From Xanthomonas hydrangeae (GTDB taxonomy: Bacteria; Pseudomonadota; Gammaproteobacteria; Xanthomonadales; Xanthomonadaceae): a stretch of DNA of 64,000 nucleotides. The position numbers were made by a program, and so were the translations under genes. Location of the stretch: the NCBI GenBank assembly GCA_905142475.1, contig LR990730.1, positions 4,154,001 through 4,218,000 of the forward strand. Reading direction: 5' to 3'. Numbering within the stretch: the first letter of the stretch is position 1; every line of letters starts with the position of its first letter. This document shows positions 63,031-64,000 of this stretch, one piece after another. The notes under the pieces were generated by a model that saw nothing but the letters and a program-made list of their open reading frames with translations, was not told the DNA's origin and searched no databases.

Positions 63031-63663
63031 TTACTGCGCAGGCTGCGGTTGCTGCACGGGCTGCTGCTGCGGCGCCTGTTGATTACCGAAATCAACCTGC
63101 GGCGCACGCGAGATCTGCGCTTCGTTTTCCACAGTGAAATTCGGCTTGGGCTGATACCCGAAGATCTTGGCAGTGATCACCTGCGGGAAGGAACGGATGT
63201 AGGTGTTGTATTCCTGCACCGTCTGGATATAACGACCGCGCGCCACGGTGATGCGGTTTTCGGTGCCTTCCAGCTGTACCTGCAGATCGCGGAACGACTG
63301 ATCGGATTTGAGCTGCGGATAGTTCTCGCTGACCACCAGCAGGCGCGACAGCGCGCTGCCGAGTTCGCCCTGCGCTTGCTGGAAATTCTTCAGCGACGCT
63401 GCGTCGTCGGCGTTGACCTGAATCTGCCCGACACGCGAGCGCGCATTGGTCACTTCGGTCAGCACCTGGCGCTCCTGCTGGGCGTAGCCCTGCACCGTGC
63501 GCACCAGATTGGGAATCAGATCGGCGCGGCGCTGATATTGATTCAGCACTTCCGACCAACCTGCCTTGACGCCTTCTTCCTTCTGCTGGATCGCGTTGTA
63601 ACCGCAACCGGACAGCGAGACGGTCAGCATCAGCAACACCAGGGCGCGAATCAGGACAGGCAT
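63031..63663 (-). CDS. lemA: LemA family protein
   Basis: 210 residues. Signal-type N terminus with lipobox-like LSGCGYN (Cys ~20), then the LemA helical bundle: WSEVLNQYQRRADLIPNLVRTVQGYA, NARSRVGQIQV, LLVVSENYPQLKSDQSFRDLQ and YNTYIRSFPQVITAKIFGY. The tail is Gln/Pro-rich (QQQPVQQPQPAQ). LemA proteins usually precede TPM-domain genes, as here. Function is unclear (membrane stress or envelope). A short CTGCGCA/TGCGCAG dyad spans the stop. Confidence 0.92.
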   Translation of the reverse strand: MPVLIRALVLLMLTVSLSGCGYNAIQQKEEGVKAGWSEVLNQYQRRADLIPNLVRTVQGYAQQERQVLTEVTNARSRVGQIQVNADDAASLKNFQQAQGELGSALSRLLVVSENYPQLKSDQSFRDLQVQLEGTENRITVARGRYIQTVQEYNTYIRSFPQVITAKIFGYQPKPNFTVENEAQISRAPQVDFGNQQAPQQQPVQQPQPAQ

Positions 63664-64000
63664 GCAGGCGACTCCGTAGAAGAGAGCCGCAGCATGCCAT
63701 GTGGCAAGTCAAGCCGGCATGCACATGCGCCCGCCTGGCGGGTTGTTCCACTGGGCGATCAGTTCTTGGATTAAGAACAACCTCAGTTCGAACGCATCGG
63801 TGCGCGCGCGGTCGCTAGGCGCGACAGAGGCTGGTAATTGTTAAAGAGAGTCACTACGCGCCACACGAACGCCGGGCTCTTCCGCTGACGCACTCGCACT
63901 CGCACTCTGATGCGTCGCATCGCCATGTACGTCTCCACGCTTTCGCTAAGCAATCGCCTACAAGGGCCTGGCTGCCACGGCGCGGCATGACCAGCCGCTT
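63664..64000. other. Right-edge region without a recognisable gene
   Basis: 337 bp upstream of lemA (minus strand), so it should contain the lemA promoter. A short ACTCGC triplet repeat is at ~63893-63908. No coding frame is convincing; it may be the flank of a gene beyond the window. Confidence 0.4.

Overview
The window is chromosomal DNA of a plant-associated gammaproteobacterium, almost certainly a Xanthomonas. The evidence is the high G+C content, a 313-residue proline iminopeptidase, the ahpC-ahpF-oxyR peroxide locus, a ferulate/4-hydroxycinnamate catabolic cluster, several xanthomonad-type intergenic inverted repeats, and TAGA(C/T)T-type -10 boxes. No tRNA or rRNA gene, CRISPR array, insertion sequence or prophage was seen. 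Genes are dense and lie on both strands.

Layout. 1-7.1 kb: 3' part of a DUF1631 gene (minus, runs off the left edge), then a four-gene chain with overlapping ends (nitroreductase, 5'-3' exonuclease, NUDIX hydrolase, N-formylglutamate amidohydrolase), then pip and prmC on the minus strand. 7.2-14.9 kb: oxidative stress and housekeeping (OxyR box, ahpC, ahpF, oxyR, an 11-copy 7-bp repeat, a terminator, Rnk-like factor, tal, DJ-1/PfpI protein, msrA, a secreted NTF2-like protein). 15-18.05 kb: a tightly overlapping signalling module of LuxR-type regulator, hybrid histidine kinase and response regulator. 18.05-18.77 kb: a repeat region in which the 3' end of the response-regulator gene has been copied twice. 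18.8-29.3 kb: DUF2007, GST, glnS, a DMT transporter, small lipoproteins, a deaminase, rlmM, a Gfo/Idh/MocA oxidoreductase, an SMP-30-like protein, an unrecognised 240-residue protein and an EF-hand protein. 29.3-29.9 kb: a second repeat region related to the first but inverted.

29.9-40.4 kb is an aromatic-acid island. A MarR regulator with a perfect operator heads hydratase-lyase, vanillin dehydrogenase and CoA-ligase genes (ferulate or p-coumarate to vanillate or 4-hydroxybenzoate). It is followed by LysR, LigA and LigB (4,5-type extradiol ring cleavage), a divergent GntR regulator, an outer-membrane MetA-pathway protein, an NTF2-like protein and an alpha/beta hydrolase. 40.5-45.1 kb: two ubiquinone-pathway-type hydroxylases, a membrane protein next to a PduO-type cobalamin adenosyltransferase, and a histone-deacetylase-like amidohydrolase. 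45.3-52.4 kb: the conserved lptD-surA-pdxA-rsmA-apaG-apaH block. 53.0-59.0 kb: a sulfonate-sulfur block (ssuE, ssuD, ssuA, ssuC, ssuB, sfnB-like) sitting between apaH and folA. 59.2-63.7 kb, minus strand: folA, thyA, lgt, a fused double-TPM-domain gene and lemA.

The most unusual observations are structural. A family of folded ~100-bp repeats occurs as a near-identical inverted pair 11 kb apart, plus a variant whose arms have changed in a compensatory way. Two ~145-bp tandem arrays are built on the same core, and one of them has captured coding sequence. Two TPM-domain genes appear to have fused after loss of a glycine-rich tail. Three genes carry a -10-like hexamer exactly 6 nt before the start codon, predicting leaderless mRNAs. 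All functional calls are from reading translations and motifs; no database search was run.
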